From: Heliorestis convoluta
GTDB lineage: Bacteria > Bacillota > Desulfitobacteriia > Heliobacteriales > Heliobacteriaceae
Assembly: GCF_009649955.1 (NCBI RefSeq)
Contig: NZ_CP045875.1
Location: 681,059 to 745,058 of the forward strand
Direction of reading: 5' to 3'
DNA: 64,000 bases
The first letter of the stretch is position 1; the number at the start of each line of letters is the position of its first letter. Both the position numbers and the translations under genes were made by a program. This document shows positions 53,150 through 62,032 of the stretch, one piece after another. The notes beneath the pieces were generated by a model that made no database searches, was not told where the DNA came from, and worked only from the letters and a program-made list of their open reading frames with translations.

Positions 53150-55054
53150 TTAATGTCTTCTCTTCTTGCCCTTCCCTTTTCCTCTCCCCTCTTTATCTGA
53201 GAAGAGCTTTCTATTCTTGAATTTTTGAGACATCGGTGGACTGATCAGCTTTTTGCTGCCTGGGCCAATCAAATCCTGTCGTTCAGCGCTACACAATGCT
53301 TGATAGACTAATTCGTAATTTTCGGGCTTGCGAAACTGCAATAAGGCCCGTTGCAATGCCTTTTCTTTCGGAGTCCGCGGCACTGTTACGGGTTCCATTG
53401 TTCTGGGTTCGATGCCTGTGTAGTAGATACATGTAGAGAGACTACCTGGGGTTGGTATAAAATCTTGTACCTGCTCGGGCATGTATTTCCAATCCCGAAT
53501 CTTTTCTGCCATCTCTATGGCTTCATGAAGCGTTGCACCGGGATGGCTGGACATAAGGTAGGGTACTAGGTATTGTTTCTTGTCTAGCTTTCGATTCGTT
53601 TCTTCATACTCTTTCTTAAAATCTTCATAGACTTTTATGCTTGGTTTTCCCATATACTGCAACACTTTTGGAGATGCATGTTCTGGAGCTACTTTCAATT
53701 GACCGCTTACATGATGCTGGCAGATTTCTTCTAAAAATCGACGTCGTCGCTCTTTTTTATCGGCCATTAAATAATCATAACGCAATCCTGAACGAATAAA
53801 AACTTTTTTTACACCTTTTATTTGACGAAGTTTACGCAATAACTGTAGGTAGTGATCATGATTAATTTCTAGATTCTTACAAGGCTCTGGAAAAAGGCAA
53901 TGGCGATGGCGACAAGCGCCTGCTTTGGCCTGCTTTTTACATGCTTGTTGACGAAAATTGGCTGTTGGTCCACCGACATCATGAATGTATCCCTTAAAAC
54001 TCGGAGCTTGTACTAGTTCTTTTGCTTCTTCTACGAGAGATTCATCGCTACGACTCTGAATAATTCTGCCTTGATGAAAAGTAAGGGCACAAAAAGAGCA
54101 GCCTCCAAAACAGCCCCGTTGTGCTGCTAGACTAAATTCAACTTCTTCTAGGGCAGGTACACCACCTTGGTTCGCATAGCTAGGATGAGGTTGTCGTGCG
54201 AAAGGCAACGCATAAATGGCATCTAGTTCTTTTGTCGTTAACGGAAGGGAAGGGCGATTCTGAACAAGAAAGAGATCCTGATGTTGTTGAAGTAGTATTT
54301 TTCCATTGTAAGGATTTTGTTCTTGTTCCTGTAACCGAAAAGCCTTCGCATAGGCCACTTTGCTTTCTTTTACTTCTTCATAGGAAGGAAGAGTAATTAC
54401 TTCCTGGGGCTGTAATGTTGCAACAGTGTCAGTTACATAGCATAGTCCTTGTAAATCTATAGCAAATGATTGTTCCTTTTCTTCTCGTGCTCTTCTCTCT
54501 TGTAATTCATGAGCTAGAGCGATTATTGTTTTTTCTCCCATTCCATAGACGAGAAGATCGGCTTTCGCATCGATAAGGATCGAGCGACGCACTTTATCAT
54601 CCCAATAGTCGTAATGAGCAAAGCGACGTAAACTAGCCTCAATGCCACCAATTATAATCGGTGGCTCTTTATAGGCTTCACGACATCGCTGTGCATAAAC
54701 GAGAGTGGCTCGATCAGGTCGGCGTCCACTTTTCCCACCTGCTGTATAAGCGTCGTTAGAGCGCTTTTTCTTCGCTGCCGTATAGTGGTTGACCATAGAG
54801 TCAATATTGCCAGCTGTAATGAGCCATCCCAGGTAAGGGCGACCTAGCTTTTTGAAGTCTTTTGTATTGCGCCAGTCTGGTTGACTAATAATACCAATTC
54901 GAAATCCTTCATTTTCTAAGACACGTCCAATGATAGCTCCGCTAAAACTAGGGTGGTCTACGTATGCATCACCTGAGACGATAATAAAATCACATTGATC
55001 CCACTTTAGCTTTTTCATTTCTTCTTGTGACATGGGTAGATAGGGTGCTGCCAA
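53150..55054 (-). CDS. YgiQ-family (UPF0313) radical SAM protein
   Basis: 634 residues. N-terminal B12-binding-like region ([42 protein letters not shown]), a radical SAM site [17 protein letters not shown], then KVAPEHAS and [14 protein letters not shown]. The C-terminus is a Lys/Arg-rich tail ([14 protein letters not shown]). The reaction is unknown. TTG start 11 nt after AAAGGAGG. Confidence 0.92.
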   Translation of the reverse strand: MAAPYLPMSQEEMKKLKWDQCDFIIVSGDAYVDHPSFSGAIIGRVLENEGFRIGIISQPDWRNTKDFKKLGRPYLGWLITAGNIDSMVNHYTAAKKKRSNDAYTAGGKSGRRPDRATLVYAQRCREAYKEPPIIIGGIEASLRRFAHYDYWDDKVRRSILIDAKADLLVYGMGEKTIIALAHELQERRAREEKEQSFAIDLQGLCYVTDTVATLQPQEVITLPSYEEVKESKVAYAKAFRLQEQEQNPYNGKILLQQHQDLFLVQNRPSLPLTTKELDAIYALPFARQPHPSYANQGGVPALEEVEFSLAAQRGCFGGCSFCALTFHQGRIIQSRSDESLVEEAKELVQAPSFKGYIHDVGGPTANFRQQACKKQAKAGACRHRHCLFPEPCKNLEINHDHYLQLLRKLRQIKGVKKVFIRSGLRYDYLMADKKERRRRFLEEICQHHVSGQLKVAPEHASPKVLQYMGKPSIKVYEDFKKEYEETNRKLDKKQYLVPYLMSSHPGATLHEAIEMAEKIRDWKYMPEQVQDFIPTPGSLSTCIYYTGIEPRTMEPVTVPRTPKEKALQRALLQFRKPENYELVYQALCSAERQDLIGPGSKKLISPPMSQKFKNRKLFSDKEGRGKGKGKKRRH

Positions 55055-55111
55055 GTTGTATGTCGACCTCCTTTAGGACTAGCATACCCCGTAAGTAGCT
55101 TGAACAACGTA

Positions 55112-55141
55112 GCAAAGCCGGCCTTTATAGGCCGGCTTTGC
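55112..55141. terminator. 12-bp hairpin after acuC
   Basis: GCAAAGCCGGCC and GGCCGGCTTTGC pair perfectly around TTTATA immediately past the acuC stop. The U tract is poor, so it may act as an RNA-stabilising end. Confidence 0.5.
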
Positions 55142-55142
55142 C

Positions 55143-56315
55143 TTAACAGGCTCTTCTACTCATAATGAGTTCTACAGCGTCTCTAATGCTTCTACGCAAA
55201 GTAACTCTATTCTTATCTGTTATGATTTCTCTTCGTGGTATTGGTGGAAACTCATTCGCACCATCTCGCAGTCGCAATGGTAAAGCAACAGGGCTTTCTT
55301 TTTGCCAACGCTGTAGCCATTCAACGGGGATCTCATCGGGCAATTCAATTTCATTCATTTCAGCCCAAATCAAGGTCCAAGCACGAGGTACTACACGCCA
55401 GTGATCATAGCCACCGCCGCCTAAAGCGAGCCATCGACCCTTACAATATTTATGAGCCAAACGGTGTGCAAGTCGTGGTATTACTTCAAAAGATTTTGTT
55501 GTAATAGCCAAATGAGTTAATGGATCGAGATAGTGGGCATCACAACCGTTTTGTGTAATTAAGATATCAGGTTGAAAAGCTTCTAAGATAGGCTCCATGG
55601 TTTGTTCATATACTTCTATGAATGAATCATCTTCTGTGTAGGCTTCTAATGGAATATTTACAGAAAAACCATAGCCTTCGAATCGTCCTCTTTCTTCGAC
55701 CTGGCCGGTCCCAGGAAAGAGGTAGCGTCCTGTTTCATGAATAGAGATGGTTAAAACGGTAGGATCGTCATAGAAGATAAACTGTACACCGTCACCATGG
55801 TGAGCGTCTGTATCAATATAGGCAACATTGAGCCCGTAGTTTCGCTGAAGGTACGCAATGGCAACAGCTGCGTCGTTAAGAACACAAAAGCCAGAAGCTT
55901 TATTGCGATGAGCATGGTGCAAACCTCCGCCAATGGCAAAAACATGATCGGTTTGTCCTTCCATGATCATTTTTGCACCGCTTAAGGCAGAACCGACAAC
56001 TTTTTGTGTCGCTTCCAACATACCAGAAAAAGCCGGTGTGTCATCGGTACCCAAACCATAGGTCTGTAACAAGTCCGGTGATTCTTTTCCTTGACTTGCT
56101 TTTTCAATAACTTTTATAAAGTTTTCTGGGTGAACCATTAGTAAATCTTCTATAGCACAACTTTGGGGCTCTACCATTTGCCCTTCTTGTATAAGGCCAT
56201 ACTTTTCTATTAAATCTACAGTAAGTTCTAATCTAAGAGGATTAAAGGGGTGATCAGGGCCAAATTTGTAATCATGCAACGCTTTTGAATAAATTAGTTT
56301 TGGTAGCTTATTCAT
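55143..56315 (-). CDS. acuC: Acetoin utilization deacetylase AcuC
   Basis: 390 residues from ATG 56313-56315, 8 nt behind GAGGAG. Class I histone deacetylase fold: FGPDHPFNPLRLELT, GGGLHHAHRNKASGFCVLNDAA, YIDTDAHHGDGVQ (zinc Asp and His), ISIHETGRYLFPGTG, GCDAHYLDPL and LGGGGYDH. AcuC reverses the acetylation of acetyl-CoA synthetase by AcuA. It overlaps acuB by 8 nt. No acs gene is in the window. Confidence 0.94.
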   Translation of the reverse strand: MNKLPKLIYSKALHDYKFGPDHPFNPLRLELTVDLIEKYGLIQEGQMVEPQSCAIEDLLMVHPENFIKVIEKASQGKESPDLLQTYGLGTDDTPAFSGMLEATQKVVGSALSGAKMIMEGQTDHVFAIGGGLHHAHRNKASGFCVLNDAAVAIAYLQRNYGLNVAYIDTDAHHGDGVQFIFYDDPTVLTISIHETGRYLFPGTGQVEERGRFEGYGFSVNIPLEAYTEDDSFIEVYEQTMEPILEAFQPDILITQNGCDAHYLDPLTHLAITTKSFEVIPRLAHRLAHKYCKGRWLALGGGGYDHWRVVPRAWTLIWAEMNEIELPDEIPVEWLQRWQKESPVALPLRLRDGANEFPPIPRREIITDKNRVTLRRSIRDAVELIMSRRAC

Positions 56316-56964
56316 TCGGACGCTCCTCATAGATCGGTTTGGGCTGAGGAAATATCATCTTATAACCAGCCGCTACTATGGCATGAATGATCATGCGCGT
56401 ATCAAAGGCACTAACCCTCAATACAATGGTTTTACGCTTTTCTTCTTTACCTGGCGTAATATAGATACTGATAATATTTGCGCCACCTTCTTTGATGATA
56501 CGGGTGACCTCCAAAAGCGCGCCCGGCTGATCAGGCACATCAATTTCTAGGTGGGAGCCAGGCTGGGCTACACCCATGACTAAGACGATAGCATGTAATA
56601 TATCTGTTGATGTGATAATTCCTACAAGTTGATCATTCTGCACAACAGGCAAGCAGCCAATTTTATGTTCATAGATGATTCTGGCTGCATCTTCCATCGC
56701 ATCTAAAGGATGTACCGTAATGACCGGCTTGCGCATGATGTCTTTTACTTTTGTGGTCGCTAAAAGATCATCCTGCTCTGGACTCAATGTAGAAGGGCTA
56801 ATATCTCGAAGATCGCGGTCCGATAAGATACCGATTACTTTACCGCTTTCCACAATCGGTACATGACGAACCCTTTTTTCCTGTGTAATCAACAGTGCTT
56901 CTGAAGCTGTTGCTTCAGGGCCTACAAAATAAACATTTCTTTCCATAATTTCTTCAACTAGCAT
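56308..56964 (-). CDS. acuB: CBS-ACT domain protein AcuB
   Basis: 218 residues: two CBS repeats (MERNVYFVGPEATASEALLI, MRKPVITVHPLDAMEDAARI) and a C-terminal ACT domain (HLEIDVPDQPGALLEVTRII). It probably senses an adenylate or amino acid to tune AcuA/AcuC. It starts 36 nt after acuA behind AAAGGAGG (spacing about 13). Confidence 0.9.
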   Translation of the reverse strand: MLVEEIMERNVYFVGPEATASEALLITQEKRVRHVPIVESGKVIGILSDRDLRDISPSTLSPEQDDLLATTKVKDIMRKPVITVHPLDAMEDAARIIYEHKIGCLPVVQNDQLVGIITSTDILHAIVLVMGVAQPGSHLEIDVPDQPGALLEVTRIIKEGGANIISIYITPGKEEKRKTIVLRVSAFDTRMIIHAIVAAGYKMIFPQPKPIYEERPNE

Positions 56965-57000
56965 TTTCCAAAAAATCCTCCTTTCTATTTCTCTGCTTCT

Positions 57001-57639
57001 TCAAAAAAGCCATCGATTTAGATAGAGCGACTCTTCGAAAAGCAGCACCGTTTCTTGAGGAACTCGTGGTCCGATACGGGCCATTAGCATATTGGCTGGA
57101 TGGGCTAGAATATCAGGCTCGTCGGTGCCAACTCTCTTTAAACCAATACGGCCAAAGTGTTTTTCTAAAAACTTCTGATATTCCCAGATGGACATGTTTT
57201 TGCCTTTTAAGTCCCAGTGCCAATAATACTCTGTGGCAATAACAATGGCATCATCCATGGATTGATTCCCAAAGGCAACATCTAAAAGAAGGCTGCTGAT
57301 CCCCATACTGCGCCATTGACGACTTACTTCGATAGCACCCATCTCTAGCATGCCTGGAACTTGATTTTTGGCCCACCGAGCAAATTCTTCAGGAGGGTGA
57401 AAGGTTACATAGCCTACGATCAAGTCTTCAAAGAGCGCTAGAATAATTTGGCCATTGGGCAAATCTGCGATTTCTGCCAGTGCTTCTATTTGCTCACTAG
57501 GAGGTCGAAAAGCACTAAGTCCTTCATCCATAGTATACTGCAAAATTTCCCCAGGGGCGTAGGGACCACCCACAGAAACTTTACCTACTTTTGTCTCCAC
57601 AACACGTTCTGTTCTCGGAACTTTCAACCCGATGGTCAT
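57001..57639 (-). CDS. acuA: Acetyltransferase AcuA
   Basis: 212 residues from ATG 57637-57639 with AAGGTGG 7 nt upstream. GNAT fold with the acetyl-CoA loop in EVSRQWRSMGISSLLLDVAF and the AcuA-specific segment EYYWHWDLKGKNMSIWEYQKFLEKHFG. It acetylates and inactivates acetyl-CoA synthetase. First gene of acuA-acuB-acuC. Confidence 0.93.
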   Translation of the reverse strand: MTIGLKVPRTERVVETKVGKVSVGGPYAPGEILQYTMDEGLSAFRPPSEQIEALAEIADLPNGQIILALFEDLIVGYVTFHPPEEFARWAKNQVPGMLEMGAIEVSRQWRSMGISSLLLDVAFGNQSMDDAIVIATEYYWHWDLKGKNMSIWEYQKFLEKHFGRIGLKRVGTDEPDILAHPANMLMARIGPRVPQETVLLFEESLYLNRWLF

Positions 57640-57816
57640 GGCATATCCCACCTTCGCCTTACAGTTCATATTGCAAGTGTCATAGAAAGCCTGTCGACAT
57701 CGTTCGTCAAAGAAGGAAATAATAAAAGATATAGCGAAAAATTTAAGACAGTTTTATTCCATTATGGAGGAGGTGTATCTAGACTGTCCTATCGACGACT
57801 TCCTACTGATCAAGGG

Positions 57817-58128
57817 ATGAACAGCAGTACTCCTTTTAGAAGAGTAAAAAGGCGACGCGCTATCGTCGACCCCATAAAGTTTTTGCTAAGCCTTTTATTA
57901 TTTTTCTTTCTCGCTGGAACGATCGTTACTTCCCTGATATGGTCCTTTTTAACTACTTTTTCCACTGAACCAACCTACTGGTCTATCTTAAGTCGTTCCT
58001 ATTATCAAAACTTGCTGTTTACATTTCTAATTGCTTTAGGAGCTACTTTTACCTTGCTCATTTTTCGAATTACTTATCAATTGGCGGCGAAACGCCCCCG
58101 ACCCATCGCGGGGGCCTGTGGAGACTAA
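57817..58128 (+). CDS. Small membrane protein, 103 aa
   Basis: A basic N-terminus (FRRVKRRRAIVD) is followed by two predicted membrane helices (about 18-45 and 62-85) and a short basic tail. I do not recognise it. The start is uncertain: the ATG has AAGGG almost adjacent, while a better GGAGGAGG lies 50 nt upstream without a normal in-frame start. It is divergent from acuA and 8 nt upstream of the next gene. Confidence 0.5.
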   Translation: MNSSTPFRRVKRRRAIVDPIKFLLSLLLFFFLAGTIVTSLIWSFLTTFSTEPTYWSILSRSYYQNLLFTFLIALGATFTLLIFRITYQLAAKRPRPIAGACGD

Positions 58129-58136
58129 AAACTCTA

Positions 58137-58499
58137 TTGCTTGCTCTGTTTTTGCTTTTTATGATTCAATTGACCTATCTAACCTTTAATAGTATTGATA
58201 CATATCACAAGTATCTTGACACAAGGCAATCAATAACAGCAGAAGGCATTTACATTGGAAGCAGCAAGCAGAAAAAGGAAGACCATATACTTATAGATCT
58301 TAATGGAGAAGTCCGTACTTTTATAGCGCCTGCAGCGTTGAATCTACATTCTCTACAATGGAATGACCGCGTCGCTATTCAATATGGAGAAAGAACAATG
58401 ATGATTGGCTCCTTGGAAAATATCACCTTTACAGCGCCTACTCTGATTCCTATTCCCGTAGATAGTAGTAATACTGATACTACAGATATTCAACAATAA
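58137..58499 (+). CDS. Membrane-anchored hypothetical protein, 120 aa
   Basis: One N-terminal helix (1-17) then a beta-rich domain of about 80 residues (ITAEGIYIGSSKQKKEDHILIDLNGEVRTF). Not recognised. TTG start with no good ribosome site; probably coupled to the preceding gene. Its last 20 nt overlap the end of the convergent receiver-PP2C gene. Confidence 0.5.
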   Translation: MLALFLLFMIQLTYLTFNSIDTYHKYLDTRQSITAEGIYIGSSKQKKEDHILIDLNGEVRTFIAPAALNLHSLQWNDRVAIQYGERTMMIGSLENITFTAPTLIPIPVDSSNTDTTDIQQ

Positions 58500-59661
58500 C
58501 AAGACAAATGTCGTCTGGTTGCGGAACCCCTTCTGCAAAAGATTGAATCTGTTGCATAATGGCCTGGGTCATCTCTTTTGCTGGTAGATGACCTAGATCT
58601 GCGACCAGTTTAAAAAAAGTGTTCAATCCGTAAAACTGTTTCTGTTTATTGACGACATCAAAAATGCCATCCGTAAAAAGAACCACTTTATCACCAGAAC
58701 CTATATCGATTTCTTTGCGTTCATACTGGACTGCGTCAAAAAGACCAAGGGGAAAGCCTTCTCCGTCTAAAGGAATGGTCTCTCCACTTTTACTACGAAT
58801 CAAAAGAGGGCTGGGATGGCCTGCATTGGCAAAAGTTATTTTCCCCGTTGACTGATCTATGCAGAGGAAAAAAGCAGTAACAAAAGTACCTGTAAGCTCA
58901 CCATCTACCATCTTGCCAAACTGTTGATTTAATCGATCTAATACTTCGCCAGGATCGCTTACTTCTTGTGTTACAGAGCGCATCATGGTACTGATAACCA
59001 TTGTAAGCATAGCCGCTGATACACCGTGACCGGAAACATCAGACACAAAGATCCCCATTTTATCTTCGCTGACTTGAATAAAATCATAAAAGTCACCGCC
59101 GATTTCAATGGTAGGATGATAGGCTACATGAAAAGAAAGCTTCTTCATCGTTGGAAATTTCATAGGTAAAAGGTGTTGTTGTACATGGCGTGCCATACGC
59201 AACTCTTCTGTTAGTATGGTATTTTTTGCTTCGATTTCCTGATAGCTTTTTTCGAGTTGGCGATATAATCTACGAATACGAAGTAAAGATTTAACACGAG
59301 TTAACAGTTCAACTCGATTAAAAGGCTTGCTGATAAAGTCATCAGCACCTGCTTCTATGCCTTTTATCCTATCTTCTACTTCATGAAGCGCTGTTACTAA
59401 GACAACAGGAATCAATTGTGTATGTGGATCCTCTTTCAGCTTTGCACACACTTCAAATCCGTTCATCCCCGGCATCATTACGTCGAGAAGGATCAGATCT
59501 GGCAGTGTCTCTTCGATAACTTCAAGAGCTTGCTCCCCATTGATGGCCGTTAAGACCTGGTAACCAGCTCGGGTCAATTGAAGTCGCATTAACTCTACAT
59601 TGGTTACGACATCATCTACGACAAGGATAATAGCTCCTGTTTCATTCGTTTCATCAAGCAT
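58480..59661 (-). CDS. Response regulator with PP2C (SpoIIE-type) phosphatase output
   Basis: 393 residues. Receiver domain 10-127 (VVDDVVTN, phospho-acceptor in LILLDVMMPGMNG, LVTAL, SKPF), a coiled coil (130-160), then an RsbU/SpoIIE-type PP2C domain (GGDFYDFI, VSDVSGHGVSAAMLT, FANAGHPSPLL, VLFTDGIFD, QPDDICLVIV). Such proteins dephosphorylate anti-sigma-factor antagonists on a two-component signal. No antagonist or anti-sigma gene is adjacent. AAGGAGG precedes the ATG. Confidence 0.95.
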   Translation of the reverse strand: MLDETNETGAIILVVDDVVTNVELMRLQLTRAGYQVLTAINGEQALEVIEETLPDLILLDVMMPGMNGFEVCAKLKEDPHTQLIPVVLVTALHEVEDRIKGIEAGADDFISKPFNRVELLTRVKSLLRIRRLYRQLEKSYQEIEAKNTILTEELRMARHVQQHLLPMKFPTMKKLSFHVAYHPTIEIGGDFYDFIQVSEDKMGIFVSDVSGHGVSAAMLTMVISTMMRSVTQEVSDPGEVLDRLNQQFGKMVDGELTGTFVTAFFLCIDQSTGKITFANAGHPSPLLIRSKSGETIPLDGEGFPLGLFDAVQYERKEIDIGSGDKVVLFTDGIFDVVNKQKQFYGLNTFFKLVADLGHLPAKEMTQAIMQQIQSFAEGVPQPDDICLVIVEYL

Positions 59662-59778
59662 GTCAGATTACCCTCCTTGAACGGGGACTCCTATAGATTA
59701 TATCACATGATGGCAAGAAAAACCTATACGCTACGTAACATTGACATCACCATCGCTCGCTGAGCATTTTTGAAATAA

Positions 59779-59812
59779 GAAAAAGAAACACTTTTTTAGT
59801 AAAAAGTGCTTC
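59779..59812 (-). terminator. Terminator after the deacetylase gene
   Basis: Minus strand GAAGCACTTTTT and AAAAAGTGTTTC pair around a short loop, followed by TTTTTC, directly past the stop codon. Confidence 0.8.
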
Positions 59813-59820
59813 CTCTATGC

Positions 59821-60741
59821 TTAATACCTCATTAATACAACAGGTTTTGTTGTATCGTCTATGATTTGGAAAGTGTAGCCTTCCTGAATAAGTCCTTCTA
59901 TGATAGCAGGCAATGCCTGGGGCAATGTTACTTTACCAGGTCCGTCATGAAAAAGAACGATAATAGAGTCTTTGTTCTTTGCTTGTTCTAACACTTGCTT
60001 CTCTATATAGGCAGCGGATACAAGGGGCGCCGATGTATCTCGCGCATCGATGTTCCAATCGTGAATAATATACCCACTTTCTAACAATCTTTTTACCAAT
60101 GCTGGTGAAAAATTGCCTTGTGTACCACCGGGTGCACGGATGATACTTGGCCTTTGTTGTACGATTTTGTCAAGTAAATTTTCAGCTTTTTGTAAATCCT
60201 GCATAAAGGCCTCTACACTACTGTATATCTGCCTATATTGATGAGAATAAGTATGATTTCCCAAAGCATGACCTTCTGCAACGATTCTTTTTGTTGTTTC
60301 GACATGATTTTCAACTTGCCTACCAATCACAAAAAAGGTAGCAGGGATTTGATAATGTTTTAGAATATCAAGAACACGAGGCGTTATATCACTGGGGCCG
60401 TCATCAAAAGTTAGATAAGCGATTTTTTGACTCTGCTTACCTACGATTGTCTCTATTTCTTCTTGTTTACTTTTTAGTTCTTGCGATTCTTCCTTTCTTT
60501 GTTCTACAATATTCGCGTGATTGTTATCAAGTTCTTCTATGACTTTAGGGACTGTCGCTTCTTCTTGGTAAATGGAAGATGTTTTTAGAGTTTCCAGGGT
60601 TGCACTATTTTCTCGAGCTGCTGCATCGTGATAGATAAAATAGGCAGAATAGACAGAGAGGCCATAAAAAAATAGAATTAGCAATGCCATTAAACAGAAT
60701 GTTTTTAGCAGTACTTTCCAGGAGTATCTATTTTGCATCAA
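59821..60741 (-). CDS. Membrane-anchored polysaccharide deacetylase
   Basis: 306 residues. N-terminal membrane helix (14-35), a charged linker, and a NodB domain: KIAYLTFDDGPSD (catalytic Asp and metal Asp), GNHTYSHQYR (metal His pair), RAPGGTQG, DWNIDARD and IIVLFHDGPG. It probably deacetylates peptidoglycan or another surface glycan outside the membrane. Start TTG at 60741 or the ATG next to it, behind AAGGGGG. Nothing else is recognised in 60742-60940. Confidence 0.92.
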   Translation of the reverse strand: MMQNRYSWKVLLKTFCLMALLILFFYGLSVYSAYFIYHDAAARENSATLETLKTSSIYQEEATVPKVIEELDNNHANIVEQRKEESQELKSKQEEIETIVGKQSQKIAYLTFDDGPSDITPRVLDILKHYQIPATFFVIGRQVENHVETTKRIVAEGHALGNHTYSHQYRQIYSSVEAFMQDLQKAENLLDKIVQQRPSIIRAPGGTQGNFSPALVKRLLESGYIIHDWNIDARDTSAPLVSAAYIEKQVLEQAKNKDSIIVLFHDGPGKVTLPQALPAIIEGLIQEGYTFQIIDDTTKPVVLMRY

Positions 60742-60943
60742 AAAGAAAGCGACCCCCTTTTCATTCTAATAATTGTATTGTAAATGATATGGCCATAGAT
60801 TTCTCATTGATAATAATTGAACATATGGTGGTTATAGGAACGAAAGAGAATAATGCACCTTTTAAATACCTTAATCTGTTGAATTATGATAAATTTTTAC
60901 CTTTAAGAAGGAATCTTAACTACTCATGATGAATAAAAAAGCT

Positions 60944-60972
60944 TTGACCAATGAATAAAAATCTTGTACAAT
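60944..60972 (+). promoter_or_regulatory. Near-consensus sigma-A promoter of the tRNA-like operon
   Basis: TTGACC (60944-60949), 17-nt spacer, TACAAT (60967-60972). The expected start is within one or two bases of the first tRNA-like structure at 60980. Confidence 0.75.
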
Positions 60973-60979
60973 TCTTCAA

Positions 60980-61053
60980 GCGGATGTTGCTCACAGGGAG
61001 CATCGGTTCTTAGCTAATAACCACTGTGGGTTCAACCCCCGCCATCCGCACCA
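60980..61053 (+). tRNA. Atypical tRNA-like RNA 1, with encoded CCA
   Basis: 74 nt. Acceptor stem GCGGATG/CATCCGC (7 bp) ends ACCA. D-stem GCTC/GAGC closes a 5-nt loop ACAGG. T-arm GTGGG-TTCAACC-CCCGC is canonical. The anticodon region is not: the best stem GGTT/AACC encloses a palindrome (CTTAGCTAAT), and no frame gives U33 with a purine 37 in a 7-nt loop without a mismatched stem. An alternative arm ATCGG-TTCTTAG-CTAAT would read CTT (Lys) with one C-A mismatch and no base 26. It may be an unusual tRNA, a non-decoding tRNA or a decaying gene. Confidence 0.6.
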
Positions 61054-61087
61054 AAATTGGCCCTCCCTTCCTTAGAGGGCGCTGGTG

Positions 61088-61163
61088 GTAGGTGAAGAAA
61101 TGGTACGAGTTCAGGAAAGTGGCACCTGTACTCAAAAAGGTTCGAATCCTCTTTCACCTACTA
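61088..61163 (+). ncRNA. tRNA-like RNA 2, no CCA
   Basis: GTAGGTGAA (61088-61096) pairs with TTCACCTAC (61153-61161), a 9-bp acceptor-like stem. A T-arm-like AAAGG-TTCGAAT-CCTCT has one mismatch. The middle hairpin is GAGTTCAGG (61107-61115) with CCTGTACTC (61125-61133), 9 bp with one T-T mismatch and a 9-nt loop, unlike a tRNA anticodon arm. No proper D-arm is seen and CCA is not encoded. It is probably co-transcribed with RNA 1. Confidence 0.5.
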
Positions 61164-61170
61164 CGAAGAT

Positions 61171-61206
61171 AACCCCGCTAGGCCTAGAGCTTAGCGGGGT
61201 TCTTTC
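61171..61206 (+). terminator. Terminator of the tRNA-like operon
   Basis: AACCCCGCTA (61171-61180) and TAGCGGGGTT (61192-61201) pair perfectly, followed by CTTTCGTTT. Confidence 0.85.
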
Positions 61207-61242
61207 GTTTATATAAGTTTTTTCTTGATTCTGGATCCTTTT

Positions 61243-62004
61243 TCATTTTTGCTGCGATAATAGATAGTTAATGGCACGATTGATGAGAGTGACACCTTCT
61301 TCTCTTGTGAGAGCTCGCTGTGGATTAAAGTTTCCTTTGTCGTCGCCTTGAACAATACCACGGTCTAGAGCCTCTTGTATCTCTTTTGCAGACCAGCGGT
61401 CCATTGGCACGTCAGGAAAAGGTCCCTTAGACATGATCTCACTCTCCTTTGGTAAAGAAAGTCCAAAGTGGGTTGCAACCGCTTCAGCAATCGCTTGTGC
61501 TGCTTTTTGCTGAAAGCTTTTTTCGCGTAAAAGCTTTTCTTCCTCGGGGTTGGTGATAAAGCCAAGCTCTACAAGAACAGCAGGCATCTTAGTATGCCTG
61601 ATAACGTAAAAAGAAGCTGTCTTTACACCTCTATCCAGGAGACCCAAAGCTTGCACAAGATTTTTCTGAATCAATTGTGCAAGCTTCTCTCCATTACCAC
61701 CTCTCATGTAACAATATGTCTCTATTCCTCTTGCTGCTACAGCCGTTGCTGCATTACAGTGAATGCTTATAAAAACAGAAGCATCATATGCATTGGCAAT
61801 TCGAACCCGTTCCTGTAAGTCTCGATTGACATCTGAGCCTAGAGCAACATCACGCTCTCTTGTCAAACGACAACTTACTATTGGTTCTAATAATGCAAAA
61901 AGAGCTTTAGAAACTGATAAGGCCACATCAGATTCTCGCAAACCAGTAGGACCAATAGCACCGGGATCGCGTCCACCGTGTCCAGGATCAATCATAACCT
62001 TCAA
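61243..62004 (-). CDS. N-acetylmuramoyl-L-alanine amidase with C-terminal SLH-like repeat
   Basis: About 253 residues. Amidase_3 zinc enzyme: VMIDPGHGGRDPGA (His), GLRESDVALSVSKAL (Glu), FISIHCNAA (His) and VELGFITNPEEEKLL (catalytic Glu). It cleaves the muramyl-peptide bond. The last 55 residues (FPDVPMDRWSAKEIQEALDRGIVQGDDKGNFNP ... REEG) are one SLH-type repeat for cell-wall binding. No signal peptide is visible, which is unusual for a wall enzyme. I chose TTG 62002-62004 because GAGGTGAT is well spaced for it; ATG 62010 is the alternative. Confidence 0.9.
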   Translation of the reverse strand: MKVMIDPGHGGRDPGAIGPTGLRESDVALSVSKALFALLEPIVSCRLTRERDVALGSDVNRDLQERVRIANAYDASVFISIHCNAATAVAARGIETYCYMRGGNGEKLAQLIQKNLVQALGLLDRGVKTASFYVIRHTKMPAVLVELGFITNPEEEKLLREKSFQQKAAQAIAEAVATHFGLSLPKESEIMSKGPFPDVPMDRWSAKEIQEALDRGIVQGDDKGNFNPQRALTREEGVTLINRAINYLLSQQK

Positions 62005-62032
62005 AACCATCACCTCAAAGACATAGTATTCA

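Noticed and set aside
58093-58115. GCCCCCG/CGGGGGC hairpin
   Set aside because: It lies inside the coding end of the 103-residue protein and has no T run, so it is not called as a terminator.
60980-61163. tRNA-Sec or tRNA-Pyl
   Set aside because: RNA 1 has the small D-loop of tRNA-Pyl but no CTA with U33, and neither RNA has a TCA anticodon loop or the 8-bp acceptor plus long variable arm of tRNA-Sec.
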